A program made the position numbers and the translations under genes. From assembly GCF_035575815.1 (NCBI RefSeq), contig NZ_DATLXO010000120.1, positions 1 to 64,000 of the forward strand: DNA of 64,000 nt, written 5' to 3'. Shown here one piece after another: positions 7,947 through 16,933 of the stretch. Each line of letters begins with the position of its first letter. The first letter of the stretch is position 1. This DNA is from Iamia sp035575815. Lineage in GTDB: Bacteria > Actinomycetota > Acidimicrobiia > Acidimicrobiales > Iamiaceae. The notes under the pieces were generated by a model that ran no database searches, was not told where the DNA came from, and saw only the letters and a program-made list of their open reading frames with translations.

Positions 7947-9440
7947 GTGCCCCGGCTCGTCGCGCTGAGCTTCATCTGGGGGTGGTCGTTCCTGTTCATC
8001 CAGGTGGCGGGCCAGGACCTCACCCCCTCCGCCGTCGCCGGTGGCCGCACCGGTCTCGGTGCCCTGGTCCTGCTGACGTTCCTCCGGGTACGGGGCCTCG
8101 CCCTCCCCCGCGACCGTCGCACCGTCGCCAACTTCTTCGTCGTGGGCGCCGCGGGATCCGCCATCCCCTTCACCCTCCTCGCGTGGGGCGGCCAGCACAT
8201 CGACTCGGGCCTGGCGGCCGTGCTCAACGCCAGCACCCCGTTGTTCGCCGCCGGCCTCGCGGTTCCCGTCCTCGGGGAGCGGTTGCGAGCCAAGGTGGTC
8301 GGGGGCCTGCTCGTCGGACTCCTCGGAGTCGCCATCGTGGCCGGGGTGGGCGGCTCGACCCTGACCGAGAGCGGTGGGTTCGCGGTGCTGGCCCCGGTCG
8401 GGGCGGGGATGGGCTACGGGCTCACCTTCTGCTGGTCGGCCCGTCACCTCATGGGCATCCCCCCGGTGGTCGCCGCCGCCGGTCAGGTCACGGCAGCCAC
8501 CATCCTTCTCGCCCCGATCGCCATCACCACCTCCATCGCGCACGGCGTGGTGCCCGGCCTCCGCCCGATCGGGTCCCTGCTCCTCCTCGGCGCCGTCGGC
8601 ACCGGCGTGGCCTACGTCCTCAGCTTCCGGATCGTCGCCGACCTCGGGGCGACCGTGGCCTCGCTCGTCACCTACCTGATCCCAGTGGTGGCCCTCGTGG
8701 TGGGAGCGTTGGTGCTGGGCGAGGAGGTCACGCCGCGCATCGTCGTCGGCGGGGCGGTCATCATCGGCTCGGTGGCCCTGGTGACCCGGGCTCGACGACA
8801 GGGCGCCCGAGGGCCAGGACCGTCGGGACCTGCGACCGGCGACCCGACTCCAGGGGGCGGTGTGGTCGCCGCCCCCGATGTCGCCGCCGCGCCTCCGACG
8901 GTCCCCTCGGTGCCCGCGGCGCCCGGTCGTCACCTCCCGCGGTGGGGAGCACGCGCGATCGCGGTTGCCGCGGTGGCCGTGGCGGCGGTCGACGGCACCG
9001 CCTGCGGCGACGCCGACGAGGAGACGGGGGCGTGCGGCCCGGTCCGCCGCGAGCCGCTCGACACCCGCACGGTCCACGTGCTGCCGGGCGCCGAGGCCCC
9101 GGAGTACCGCACCGACCCACCGACCTCGGGCCCCCACCTGGCGAGCCCGTCAACTCGCGACGTGCGGAGCGAGGCCATCGCGCCCGCCGTGCAGGTGGGC
9201 ATCTTGGAGGAGGGAGGGGTCCTCCTCCAGCACGCCGGGCTCTCCGACGCGGACCGGGAGCGGGTCGAGGCCCTGGCCGGCGACGACGTCATCGTGGCGC
9301 CCGGTGACGGGCTGCCCGAGGGAGCCGGGGTCGTGGCCACCGCGTGGGTGACCAAGCAGGTGTGCGACGCGGTCGACGTCGGCGCCCTGCGCGACTTCGC
9401 GGAGGAGAACCGCGACAACGGTCCCGGCGAGCACGACTGA
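7947..9440 (+). CDS. EamA/DMT transporter fused to a DUF3105 domain
   Basis: A 497-residue protein starting at GTG 7947. Residues 1 to about 285 form a ten-helix EamA drug/metabolite exporter with two repeats. A Pro/Ala-rich linker of about 50 residues leads to an eleventh hydrophobic helix (AIAVAAVAVAAV) and then a DUF3105 domain with its signature PPTSGPH, LEEGGVLLQH and VATAW segments. The family's usual EHGG is here EEGG. Ten helices plus one place DUF3105 outside the cell. The frame is unbroken, so this is a true fusion rather than two genes. The substrate is unknown. Confidence 0.85.
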   Translation: MPRLVALSFIWGWSFLFIQVAGQDLTPSAVAGGRTGLGALVLLTFLRVRGLALPRDRRTVANFFVVGAAGSAIPFTLLAWGGQHIDSGLAAVLNASTPLFAAGLAVPVLGERLRAKVVGGLLVGLLGVAIVAGVGGSTLTESGGFAVLAPVGAGMGYGLTFCWSARHLMGIPPVVAAAGQVTAATILLAPIAITTSIAHGVVPGLRPIGSLLLLGAVGTGVAYVLSFRIVADLGATVASLVTYLIPVVALVVGALVLGEEVTPRIVVGGAVIIGSVALVTRARRQGARGPGPSGPATGDPTPGGGVVAAPDVAAAPPTVPSVPAAPGRHLPRWGARAIAVAAVAVAAVDGTACGDADEETGACGPVRREPLDTRTVHVLPGAEAPEYRTDPPTSGPHLASPSTRDVRSEAIAPAVQVGILEEGGVLLQHAGLSDADRERVEALAGDDVIVAPGDGLPEGAGVVATAWVTKQVCDAVDVGALRDFAEENRDNGPGEHD

Positions 9441-9461
9441 GCATCCGGCAGCGACGGCGCG

Positions 9462-9573
9462 CCCCGACCGGGGCGCTTCGACCGGGGCGCTTCGACAGTG
9501 GCACTTCGACAGTGGCACTTCGACAGGGGCGCTTCGACCGGGCCGCTTCGACCGGGCCGCTTCGACCGGGGCG
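9462..9573. repeat. Tandem repeat, eight units of 14 bp
   Basis: Between the EamA fusion gene and tRNA-Leu are eight head-to-tail 14-bp units. Seven have the pattern CTTCGAC[C/A]G[G/T]GG[C]NN and start at 9476, 9490, 9504, 9518, 9532, 9546 and 9560; a diverged first unit starts at 9462. Units two and three are identical (CTTCGACAGTGGCA). The unit length is not a multiple of three and no gene covers it. Confidence 0.85.
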
Positions 9574-9619
9574 ATCAGCACTGGCCGCCGAGCCACCGAC
9601 GACTACGATCCGACGGCTC

Positions 9620-9703
9620 GCCCGGATGGCGCAATCGGCTGACGCGGTGGACTCAAAATCCACTGTCCGCAAGGACATGCGGGTTCGATCCCCGCTCCGG
9701 GCA
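9620..9703 (+). tRNA. tRNA-Leu (anticodon CAA)
   Basis: The acceptor stem GCCCGGA (9620-9626) pairs with TCCGGGC (9696-9702), with A as discriminator. The anticodon stem GTGGA/TCCAC encloses CTCAAAA, giving anticodon CAA for UUG. A long variable arm (GTCC-GCAA-GGAC) marks a class II tRNA, as expected for leucine, and the T-arm reads GGGTTCGATCCCC. CCA is not encoded. Confidence 0.96.
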
Positions 9704-9800
9704 CGACCGCGATGCGACGGCCTCGGGGCCCGTTCCGGCCGGGGGGTGGGCCCTTCCGACGATGCGACGCCGGTTGGCTGATCCTCCTAGCCTCAGGCGC

Positions 9801-9956
9801 GTGCCCGACCCCTCTTCACTGTCGAAGCCCGTCGTGCGCCAGCTCCGCCGGGTGGTGCTGTTGGCGGCCGCCCTCGCCGCTGTGGCCCTCGCCCGCGACC
9901 GCATGATCTCCGACGCCGAGCGGCGCGACGCGGAGCGCCTCGGCCTGGGCGAGTAG
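9801..9956 (+). CDS. Small single-span membrane protein
   Basis: A 51-residue open frame starting at GTG 9801 gives a basic N-terminus, one hydrophobic helix (VVLLAAALAAVALA) and a charged tail ending in RRDAERLGLGE. It lies between tRNA-Leu and convergent bcp. The support is composition and position only. Confidence 0.42.
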   Translation: MPDPSSLSKPVVRQLRRVVLLAAALAAVALARDRMISDAERRDAERLGLGE

Positions 9957-9967
9957 CCCACTGCGGG

Positions 9968-10438
9968 TCAGCCCTCGAGGGCCGCCAGCGCCTTGACCAG
10001 CTTGGTCGGTGTGTCCGTGGGTGAGACCTTGGGCCAGGCCTCGACGATCTCGCCCTCGCCGCCGATCAGGAACGCCGAGCGGACGATGCCCATGTACTTC
10101 CGGCCGTACATCGACTTCTCCGCCCACACGCCGTAGCGCCCGGCTACTTCGTGGTCAGGGTCCGAGAGCAGGGCGAAGCCGAGTCCGTGCTTCTCGTCGA
10201 AGCGCGCCAGCTTGGCGGGCGGATCGGGGCTGATGCCGATGATCGCCGTGTCCCCCACGTCGGCGGCCACGTTGCGGAGCCCGCACGACTGGGTCGTGCA
10301 CCCAGGGGTGTCGGCCTTCGGGTAGAAGTAGATGAGGATCCGCCGACCGGCCAGCGAGGCGACGTCGAACTCGTCGCCGTGCTGGTCGAGCAGGGTGATC
10401 GCAGGGGCCGGCGTGCCGGGTGCAGGGGTCTCAGCCAT
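9968..10438 (-). CDS. bcp: Thioredoxin-dependent thiol peroxidase (peroxiredoxin Q/BCP)
   Basis: The 156-residue peroxiredoxin has the BCP active site FYPKADTPGCTTQSCGLR, with peroxidatic Cys47 and the resolving Cys52 five residues on, both typical of the atypical two-Cys alpha-helix BCP type. It reduces H2O2 and organic peroxides using thioredoxin in the cytoplasm. Length is normal. It runs in the same direction as the truncated hemoglobin gene 54 bp upstream. Confidence 0.95.
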   Translation of the reverse strand: MAETPAPGTPAPAITLLDQHGDEFDVASLAGRRILIYFYPKADTPGCTTQSCGLRNVAADVGDTAIIGISPDPPAKLARFDEKHGLGFALLSDPDHEVAGRYGVWAEKSMYGRKYMGIVRSAFLIGGEGEIVEAWPKVSPTDTPTKLVKALAALEG

Positions 10439-10492
10439 GGCCGACAGCGTGCCAGAGGACCGGGCGGTCCGAGGCCGGGTGCGGCATCACCG

Positions 10493-10915
10493 TCAGCCGA
10501 CGTTGACCAGGTGGGTCGCGGCGTTGACGAAGTAGGCGGTCATCGCCTCGGCGATCTCGTCGGGGAGGCCCTGGGCCCGCACCGCCGCCTCCATGTGCCC
10601 AAGCCAGGCCCGGGCCTCGTCGAACCCGATGGTGAAGGGCATGTGGCGCATGCGCAGCCGCGGGTGGCCGCGCTCGTCGGAGTACTGGGCGGTGCCGCCG
10701 CCCCAGTACTGGGCGAGGAACCCGGCCATGTGGGGCCGGCTGGCGGTGAGGTCCTCGGGGTAGAGGGGTCGGAGCAACGGGTCGGTCTCGACCCCGTCGT
10801 AGAAGTCGTCGACCAGGCGGTCGAAGAACGGCCGCCCCCCGACCGCCTCGAACACGGTGATGCGGGCGTCGGCCTCGTCACCGGGGACCTCGTGCGGCGG
10901 GACCGGGCCGGTCAC
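10493..10915 (-). CDS. glbO: Group II truncated hemoglobin (trHbO)
   Basis: A 140-residue 2-over-2 globin: VGGRPFFDRLVDDFYDGV (helix B, with Tyr), PLYPEDL, then GHPRLRMRHMPFTIG with the proximal His in RMRHMPF and a Trp at G8 (ARAWLGHM), the group II marks. Such proteins bind O2 and react with NO and peroxide. The GTG start overlaps the TGA of the upstream HIT-like gene (GTGA), so translation is probably coupled. Confidence 0.92.
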   Translation of the reverse strand: MTGPVPPHEVPGDEADARITVFEAVGGRPFFDRLVDDFYDGVETDPLLRPLYPEDLTASRPHMAGFLAQYWGGGTAQYSDERGHPRLRMRHMPFTIGFDEARAWLGHMEAAVRAQGLPDEIAEAMTAYFVNAATHLVNVG

Positions 10916-11358
10916 GGCGCGCTCGGCACGTCAGGGCCGTTCGATGCGTCAGGGCCGTGCGCCGCGTCAGGGTCGGGCGACACGTCGGGGCCGGGCGATG
11001 CGTCAGGGCCGTTCGATGCGTCGGGGCCGTCCGCCGCTGCGCCCCGACGCAGGCCGGCGTGACCGAAGAAGCCCCCGTCAGGCCGGGCGTGGGCGTGGTA
11101 GTGGTCCGGGATCTGGCGCATGCGGTCGTCGACCCAGTGCTCGAAGGTGAAGTGCTCGGCCACGACCCCCGCCAGGCGCTCGTGGAGGGCGCCCTTCACC
11201 TCGGGGGCGGGCTCGCGGTCGTGGGCACGGAGCACCACCATCGGGAGCGCGCAGATCGAGCACTCGGCGATCCAGCAGAGCTCGTCGTCGAGGTACCACG
11301 GCGTGATCTTCTCGGCCCGGCACAGCGGACAGGTGGGCGGGGCATCGACGTGAGACAT
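10912..11358 (-). CDS. HIT-like protein with Cys pairs and repetitive tail
   Basis: A 148-residue protein. CPLC near the N-terminus and CSIC 24 residues on form a likely zinc site; a HIT-like end DHYHAHARP follows at about 98. It resembles the small HIT-type proteins beside hemoglobin and redox genes, but the exact family is uncertain. The last 36 residues are six near-repeats of G-P-D-A/V-S-N/P and look disordered. It overlaps glbO by four bases and likely shares its mRNA. Confidence 0.7.
   Translation of the reverse strand: MSHVDAPPTCPLCRAEKITPWYLDDELCWIAECSICALPMVVLRAHDREPAPEVKGALHERLAGVVAEHFTFEHWVDDRMRQIPDHYHAHARPDGGFFGHAGLRRGAAADGPDASNGPDASPGPDVSPDPDAAHGPDASNGPDVPSAP
10921..11028 (-). 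repeat. Coding repeat, six units of 18 bp (GPDASN-type)
   Basis: Six 18-bp units at the 3' end of the HIT-like gene encode GPDASN, GPDASP, GPDVSP, DPDAAH, GPDASN and GPDVPS. The period is a multiple of three, so copy-number change would alter tail length without breaking the frame. Confidence 0.8.
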
Positions 11359-11409
11359 CTCGGCGCAGGCTAGGTCGGTGGGGCGGGCGAACCGCCGTAG
11401 GGTCGGACC

Positions 11410-12081
11410 ATGGCCGGGGAACGGAGGCACGCCGGCACCGCGTACATCGTCGCCCCCGACTCGGGGGCCGGGCCGGGTGTCGTCGTCCTCCACTCGTGGT
11501 GGGGGCTGACGCCGTTCTTCCGGTCGGTCGCCGACCGGCTCGCCGACGCCGGGTTCGTCGCCCTCGCCCCCGACCTGTTCACGGGTGAGACGGCCACGAC
11601 CCCCGGGGAGGCCAAGGCCCTGCTCGAGGGCTCCGATGCCACCGCCATGGCCGAGCTGGTGCGCTCGTCGGTGACCGTGCTGCGGGGCCTGCCCGCCACA
11701 CCCGAGGGACCCGTCGGTGTCGTCGGGTTCTCGATGGGCGCCTCGCTCGGGCTGTGGGTCGCGTCCCGCGAGCCCGACGCCGTCGGGTGCGTCTCCGCGT
11801 TCTACGGCACGACCGACGTGGACTTCGCCCCGATGCGGGCGGCCGTCCAGGTCCACGTCGCCGAGCTCGACGAGCTCGAGTCCGACGACGCCGTGGTCGA
11901 GATGGAGGCCAACATGCGCCTCGTCGGCGTCGACGTGGAGGTCCACCGCTACCCCGGCACCGCCCACTGGTTCTTCGAGTCCGACCGGGCCATCGCCCAC
12001 TCGCCCGAGGCCGCCGAGCAGGCGTGGGCACGCACCCTCGAGCTCCTCCACCGCCACCTCGACGCCGCACCCGAGACGTAG
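11410..12081 (+). CDS. Dienelactone hydrolase family protein
   Basis: A 223-residue alpha/beta hydrolase. The nucleophile elbow GFSMGAS has Ser108 where classical dienelactone hydrolase has Cys; the catalytic His is in YPGTAHWFFE (His186) and an Asp lies at about 154-160. The PGVVVLHSWWGLTPFF opening is typical of the family. The likely role is hydrolysis of a lactone or ester; the natural substrate cannot be named. It is divergent from the HIT-like gene. Confidence 0.9.
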   Translation: MAGERRHAGTAYIVAPDSGAGPGVVVLHSWWGLTPFFRSVADRLADAGFVALAPDLFTGETATTPGEAKALLEGSDATAMAELVRSSVTVLRGLPATPEGPVGVVGFSMGASLGLWVASREPDAVGCVSAFYGTTDVDFAPMRAAVQVHVAELDELESDDAVVEMEANMRLVGVDVEVHRYPGTAHWFFESDRAIAHSPEAAEQAWARTLELLHRHLDAAPET

Positions 12082-12090
12082 GGTCCGACC

Positions 12091-12624
12091 GTGTCCCAAC
12101 ACCTCCCTTGCGGCTACGGGCGCTCCCGGCGCTCGCGCCGGTGCCTCGGCCCCGCTCTCGGCGTCCTGGTGGCCGTCGCCCTCACCGCGTGCGGGGCCAC
12201 CGACGACGACACCGACGGCGCCTCCTCCGACTCGTCGACCACCGACCCGGTCACGACCTCGCCGCCCGCAGCCGAGACCTCCCCCTCCACCGAGGCGACG
12301 CCCTCCACGGAGGCGACCTCGGTGCCCCCGTCCCCGCCGAGCGGGCCGACCGAGCACGCCGCCACCGCCCGCGATGCGGTCAACGAGCTCAAGGCGGCGT
12401 GGGAGGCCGGCGACGAGGTCCGCGCCGCCCGCATCGCCCCCGGCGACGTGGTCACCGCCCTCCTCGGCGTGCCGTCGGAGGGCTTCGAGGTCTACGGCTG
12501 CGACACCGGCGAGTTCCCGACCAGCAGCTGCAACTACCGCAACCGCAGCACCGGGGTCTTCATCAAGGTCACTGCCGCGAGGAGCGAAGCCGGCTGGCAG
12601 ATCTCCACCGTCACCGTCGCCTGA
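12091..12624 (+). CDS. Secreted lipoprotein, unknown function
   Basis: The 177-residue product has a signal peptide with an Arg-rich start (RSRRSRRC), a hydrophobic core and lipobox LTAC at about residues 29-32. A Ser/Thr/Glu/Pro-rich linker (about 35-85) precedes a compact domain of about 90 residues with two Cys (YGCDTGEF, SSCNYRN) that could form a disulfide. It begins 9 bp after the dienelactone hydrolase stop, so the two may be co-transcribed. No enzymatic motif is seen. Confidence 0.8.
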   Translation: MSQHLPCGYGRSRRSRRCLGPALGVLVAVALTACGATDDDTDGASSDSSTTDPVTTSPPAAETSPSTEATPSTEATSVPPSPPSGPTEHAATARDAVNELKAAWEAGDEVRAARIAPGDVVTALLGVPSEGFEVYGCDTGEFPTSSCNYRNRSTGVFIKVTAARSEAGWQISTVTVA

Positions 12625-12715
12625 TCTCTTCTGTCGCCTCCGGTGACGGCTCGGCGGCACCTGTTGCACCGTCCTCCACCGGTCCCGCACCCCCCTGCAC
12701 ACCACCCACCCCGTC

Positions 12716-12976
12716 GTGGCCCAGGTGTGGCGCGACGGCGCACGCCAGGGCCGGCTCGCCGCCTTCCTCAAGTCCGTCACGATCCACGCCCTCGATGACG
12801 GACGGGCTCTGGGTCGCCTGCTCACCCTCGCCCGCACCACCGACGTCGTCGACGCTCACCTCGTCGTCGTCGCCGCCCGCCTCCGCGACACGGTCCTCAC
12901 CGGCGACATCGGCGACCTCAACCAGGTCGCCGACACCCTGGGCACCTCTCGCCCCCCAATCCGACCCTGGCCGTAG
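12716..12976 (+). pseudogene. C-terminal fragment of a PIN-domain (VapC-like) protein
   Basis: The 86-residue fragment reads VVAQVWRDGARQGRLAAF, then TTDVVDAHLVVVAARL and VLTGDIGDL. These are the middle and C-terminal blocks of a PIN RNase with the DVVDA and TGD acids. The N-terminal block with the first catalytic Asp is absent; an in-frame TGA lies about 70 bp upstream. No antitoxin is adjacent. A broken toxin remnant is the best reading. Confidence 0.7.
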
Positions 12977-13043
12977 CCCGCCACGACGAGAACCAAGGGG
13001 ACCGCGATCGGTCGGCCATCACAGGGATCGGGGATGCGCGGCG

Positions 13044-14039
13044 TCACTCGCGGGTGGTCTCTTCGTGGAGCGCCGGGAACACCCGGGCGACCTTGGCGGT
13101 GAGGTAGTCGCCGTAGGTGCCGTCGAGGTCGCGGAGGCTCGTGGCGTCCCACCGGGTGGCGGCGTCGTCAGGCGGAGCGTCGCCCACAAGGGGCAGAGGG
13201 CGCACCTCGGCGTCCCAGCCGGGATCGAAGAAGAACGGGAACGACAAGCGGCTGACTCCGACCGAGGGCCGCACGCGGTGCGGGGTCGAGCGGTAGCGGC
13301 CGCCGGTCATGCGGTCAAGCATGTCACCCACGTTGACCACGAAGGCCCCTTCCTCGGGCGGGACGTCCATCCAGCCGTCGGGGCCCCGCACCTCGAGGCC
13401 GCCGTGGTGGTCCTGGGCCAGGATCGTCAGCAGCCCGTAGTCGGTGTGCTCCGCCACCCCCCAGCCTTCCGCCGGGGCCGCCACGGGCGGGTAGTGGAAG
13501 ATGCGGAACAAGAGGGTCGGGTTCGCGGTGAGCCCCCGTGCGAACCACTGGGCGTCGAGCCCGAGGCCGAGGGCCAGGCCGCCGACGAGCGCGTGGCCCA
13601 GCGCGGTCATGGCCGTCATCCAGGCCTCGATCGCCGGGCGCAGCTCGACCGGGCGCGCCGGCCAAAGGTTCGGACCGTGCAGCGGCCGCCCGCTCCGCAC
13701 CCGAGGGTCGGTGGCCGCCAGGTCGGTGCCGAGGTACAGGCCCTCCTTGTGGTCGGCCCCGTCGGCGGTGAGCTCACCGCCGACGGGGAACCAGCCCCGC
13801 CAGGCCCGGCCGCCCCGGTCCATCCCGACGGCCGCCTTCTCCGCCTCGGGCAGGGCGAAGAACGCCCGGGCGGCAATGTCCAGCCGGGCCTGGAGCGCAG
13901 GGTCGATCCCATGGCCGACGGCGACGAGGAAGCCGTCGCGGCGACAGGCGGCATCGAGCTCGCGCCCCACCGAGGCGACGTCGCCCCGACCCGTGACCAG
14001 CGGCCCCACGTCGATCACCGGAAGGCTCACCGGGCCCAC
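13044..14039 (-). CDS. 2-oxoglutarate/Fe(II) oxygenase, isopenicillin N synthase family
   Basis: A 331-residue double-stranded beta-helix oxygenase. The N-terminal DIOX_N block (PVIDVGPL, RRDGFLVAVGHGID) is followed by the iron ligands H198-T-D200 (AEHTDYGLLT) and His254, and R264-x-S266 for 2-oxoglutarate. The substrate is unknown; relatives act in secondary metabolism and on nucleobases or amino acids. The GTG start sits 6 bp from a 50-bp palindromic element, so its promoter must lie within or beyond that element. Confidence 0.92.
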   Translation of the reverse strand: MGPVSLPVIDVGPLVTGRGDVASVGRELDAACRRDGFLVAVGHGIDPALQARLDIAARAFFALPEAEKAAVGMDRGGRAWRGWFPVGGELTADGADHKEGLYLGTDLAATDPRVRSGRPLHGPNLWPARPVELRPAIEAWMTAMTALGHALVGGLALGLGLDAQWFARGLTANPTLLFRIFHYPPVAAPAEGWGVAEHTDYGLLTILAQDHHGGLEVRGPDGWMDVPPEEGAFVVNVGDMLDRMTGGRYRSTPHRVRPSVGVSRLSFPFFFDPGWDAEVRPLPLVGDAPPDDAATRWDATSLRDLDGTYGDYLTAKVARVFPALHEETTRE

Positions 14040-14045
14040 CCCTTT

Positions 14046-14095
14046 GAACTGGTCACGGGACCGGGGGTCGGGACCCCCAGATCGGTGACCAGTTC
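14046..14095. repeat. 50-bp palindromic element, copy 1
   Basis: It begins GAACTGGTCAC and ends GTGACCAGTTC, an 11-bp perfect outer stem, with an inner GGGGGTC...GACCCCC stem. A 13-bp spacer separates it from copy 2. Copies 3 and 4, also 50 bp each, lie at 46145-46256. Confidence 0.93.
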
Positions 14096-14108
14096 GGATG
14101 CAGCCCTC

Positions 14109-14158
14109 GAACTGGTAGGGACATCGGGGGCGGGGGCCCCCAGATCGGCTACCAGTTC
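14109..14158. repeat. 50-bp palindromic element, copy 2
   Basis: It begins GAACTGGTAG and ends CTACCAGTTC (10-bp perfect stem), with an inner GGGGGC...GCCCCC stem and the shared CCCCCAGATCGG block. Where copy 1 has GGTCAC...GTGACC this copy has GGTAG...CTACC, a paired change that keeps the stem. It lies between the oxygenase start and the trpA 3' end. Confidence 0.93.
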
Positions 14159-14181
14159 AGTGGAGGGCGGAGGGCAGGTCA

Positions 14182-14963
14182 TCAGGCGTCGAGGGCGGCG
14201 CGGAGCTCGGCCACTGCGGCCCCGAGCCGCAGCGGACCCTCGCCATCGAGCACCCGGCGCATGAGGGCGGAGCCGACGGCCACCCCGTCGGCCCGCGACG
14301 CGACCTCGACGGCCTGGTCGGGCGTCGAGACGCCGAAGCCCATGATCACGGGCACGTCGGTGACGGCCTTGAGCCGGGCGGCGAGCACGGCCGCCCGCTC
14401 GCCGATGGCGGCGCGCTCGCCGGTGACGCCGAGCAGGTTCACCCCGTACACGAAGCCCTCGGCCGCCTGAATGAGCAACGGCAGGCGCTCGGGGGGCGTG
14501 AGCGGGCTGACCAACATCACCGTCTCAAGACCCGACGCGGCGCCCGCCGGCGCCCACTCCCCGAGCTCCTCGAGCGGAACGTCGGGCAGGATCATCCCCG
14601 ACACCCCGGCCTCGCGGGCTTCGGTGGCGAAGCGCTCGACGCCCACTCGGAACACGATGTTGAAGTACGTCATGACCACGAGGGGCACGCCGACATCGGC
14701 GGTGGCCACGTCGTCGAGGATCGACATGGGCGTGGCGCCCCGGTCGAGGGCCCGTTGCGACGCAGCCTGGATGGTGGGGCCGTCCATCACCGGGTCGCTG
14801 AAGGGGATCCCGACCTCGATGGCATCCGCGCCGGCGTCGGCGGCCGAGCGCACCAGGTCGATCCACCGGGGGTCGATGCCGCCGGTGATGTAGGGCACGA
14901 GCAGCTTGGCCCCGCCGTCACGCCGCTGGCGGAGGTGCGCCTCGAGGAACCCGTCGGGGGCCT

Positions 14964-14967
<4 letters not shown>
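14182..14967 (-). CDS. trpA: Tryptophan synthase alpha subunit
   Basis: A 261-residue TIM barrel that cleaves indole-3-glycerol phosphate to indole and glyceraldehyde 3-phosphate. The catalytic Glu is in DAIEVGIPFSDPVMDGPTIQ and the phosphate loop is GFGVSTPDQA. The start ATG overlaps the trpB TGA (ATGA), so the frame opening further upstream is not used. It is the last gene of the trpC-F-B-A cluster. Confidence 0.97.
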
Positions 14968-16202
<1,235 letters not shown>

Positions 16203-16204
16203 GC

Positions 16205-16870
16205 TCAGGTGTCCTCGGTCCAGTCGTAGGGGGCGTCGTCCACGTCGGGGGACCAGGGCGGTGCCGCCGCGCGCGCGTGGGCCACGAACAGGCGGACCTT
16301 GCGAGGGTCCTTGCGGCCGGGCGACCCTCCGTCGCGCTCCACGCCGGTGGCCACGTCGACGCCCCAGGGTCGCACCCGCTCGACGGCTGCGGCCACGTTG
16401 TCGGGGTGGAGGCCGCCGGCGAGGAGAACCTTCTGGCCGGCGGGCACCTCGTCGGCCAGCGACCAGTCGAAGGTCTGGCCGCCGCCGGGCGTGGCCCCGT
16501 CGATCAGCACCACCTCGGCGCCGTAGTCCTCGACGCGGGCCAGGTCGGGCGAGCCGGCCGGGAAGCCCTTGATGACCAGCGGCACCCGCTCGGCCACGTA
16601 GCGCGTGGCCTCGACCGTCTCGTGGCCGTGGAGCTGGGCCGCCCGCAGGCCGGCCGAGGTCACGACGGAGACGACCCGCTCGGGGGCCTCGTCACGGAAG
16701 ACACCGACGGTGATGAGCTCCGACGGAAGGCGCTTGGCGATGTCGCGGGCCACCACGGGAGCGATCTGGCGAGTCGAGGGGGCGAAGATGAAGCCCACCG
16801 CGTCGGCGTCCATGGCCACGGCGAGGAGACCGTCCTCCTCGCTGGTGATGCCGCAGATCTTGACGAACAC
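16205..16870 (-). CDS. trpF: Phosphoribosylanthranilate isomerase
   Basis: A 221-residue TIM barrel with the family start FVKICGIT (catalytic Cys), the GFIFAPSTRQI block, QLHGHE and catalytic Asp in VVLIDGATPGGGQTFDW. Mycobacteria and streptomycetes lack trpF and use bifunctional PriA; here a dedicated TrpF exists beside a separate hisA. It lies between trpC and trpB in a tight cluster. Confidence 0.96.
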   Translation of the reverse strand: MFVKICGITSEEDGLLAVAMDADAVGFIFAPSTRQIAPVVARDIAKRLPSELITVGVFRDEAPERVVSVVTSAGLRAAQLHGHETVEATRYVAERVPLVIKGFPAGSPDLARVEDYGAEVVLIDGATPGGGQTFDWSLADEVPAGQKVLLAGGLHPDNVAAAVERVRPWGVDVATGVERDGGSPGRKDPRKVRLFVAHARAAAPPWSPDVDDAPYDWTEDT

Positions 16871-16933
16871 TCCTCGATGCTACGGGACGTACCCCCGTCT
16901 CCCCCGCACCGTTCCCGCACTCGGCACCGGTGG

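Noticed and set aside
8821..9440. Separate DUF3105 gene after the EamA gene
   Set aside because: There is no stop between the two domains and no convincing internal ribosome site, so a fusion is the simpler reading.
9462..9573. Possible CRISPR array
   Set aside because: Units are contiguous 14-mers without unique spacers, and no cas genes are present.
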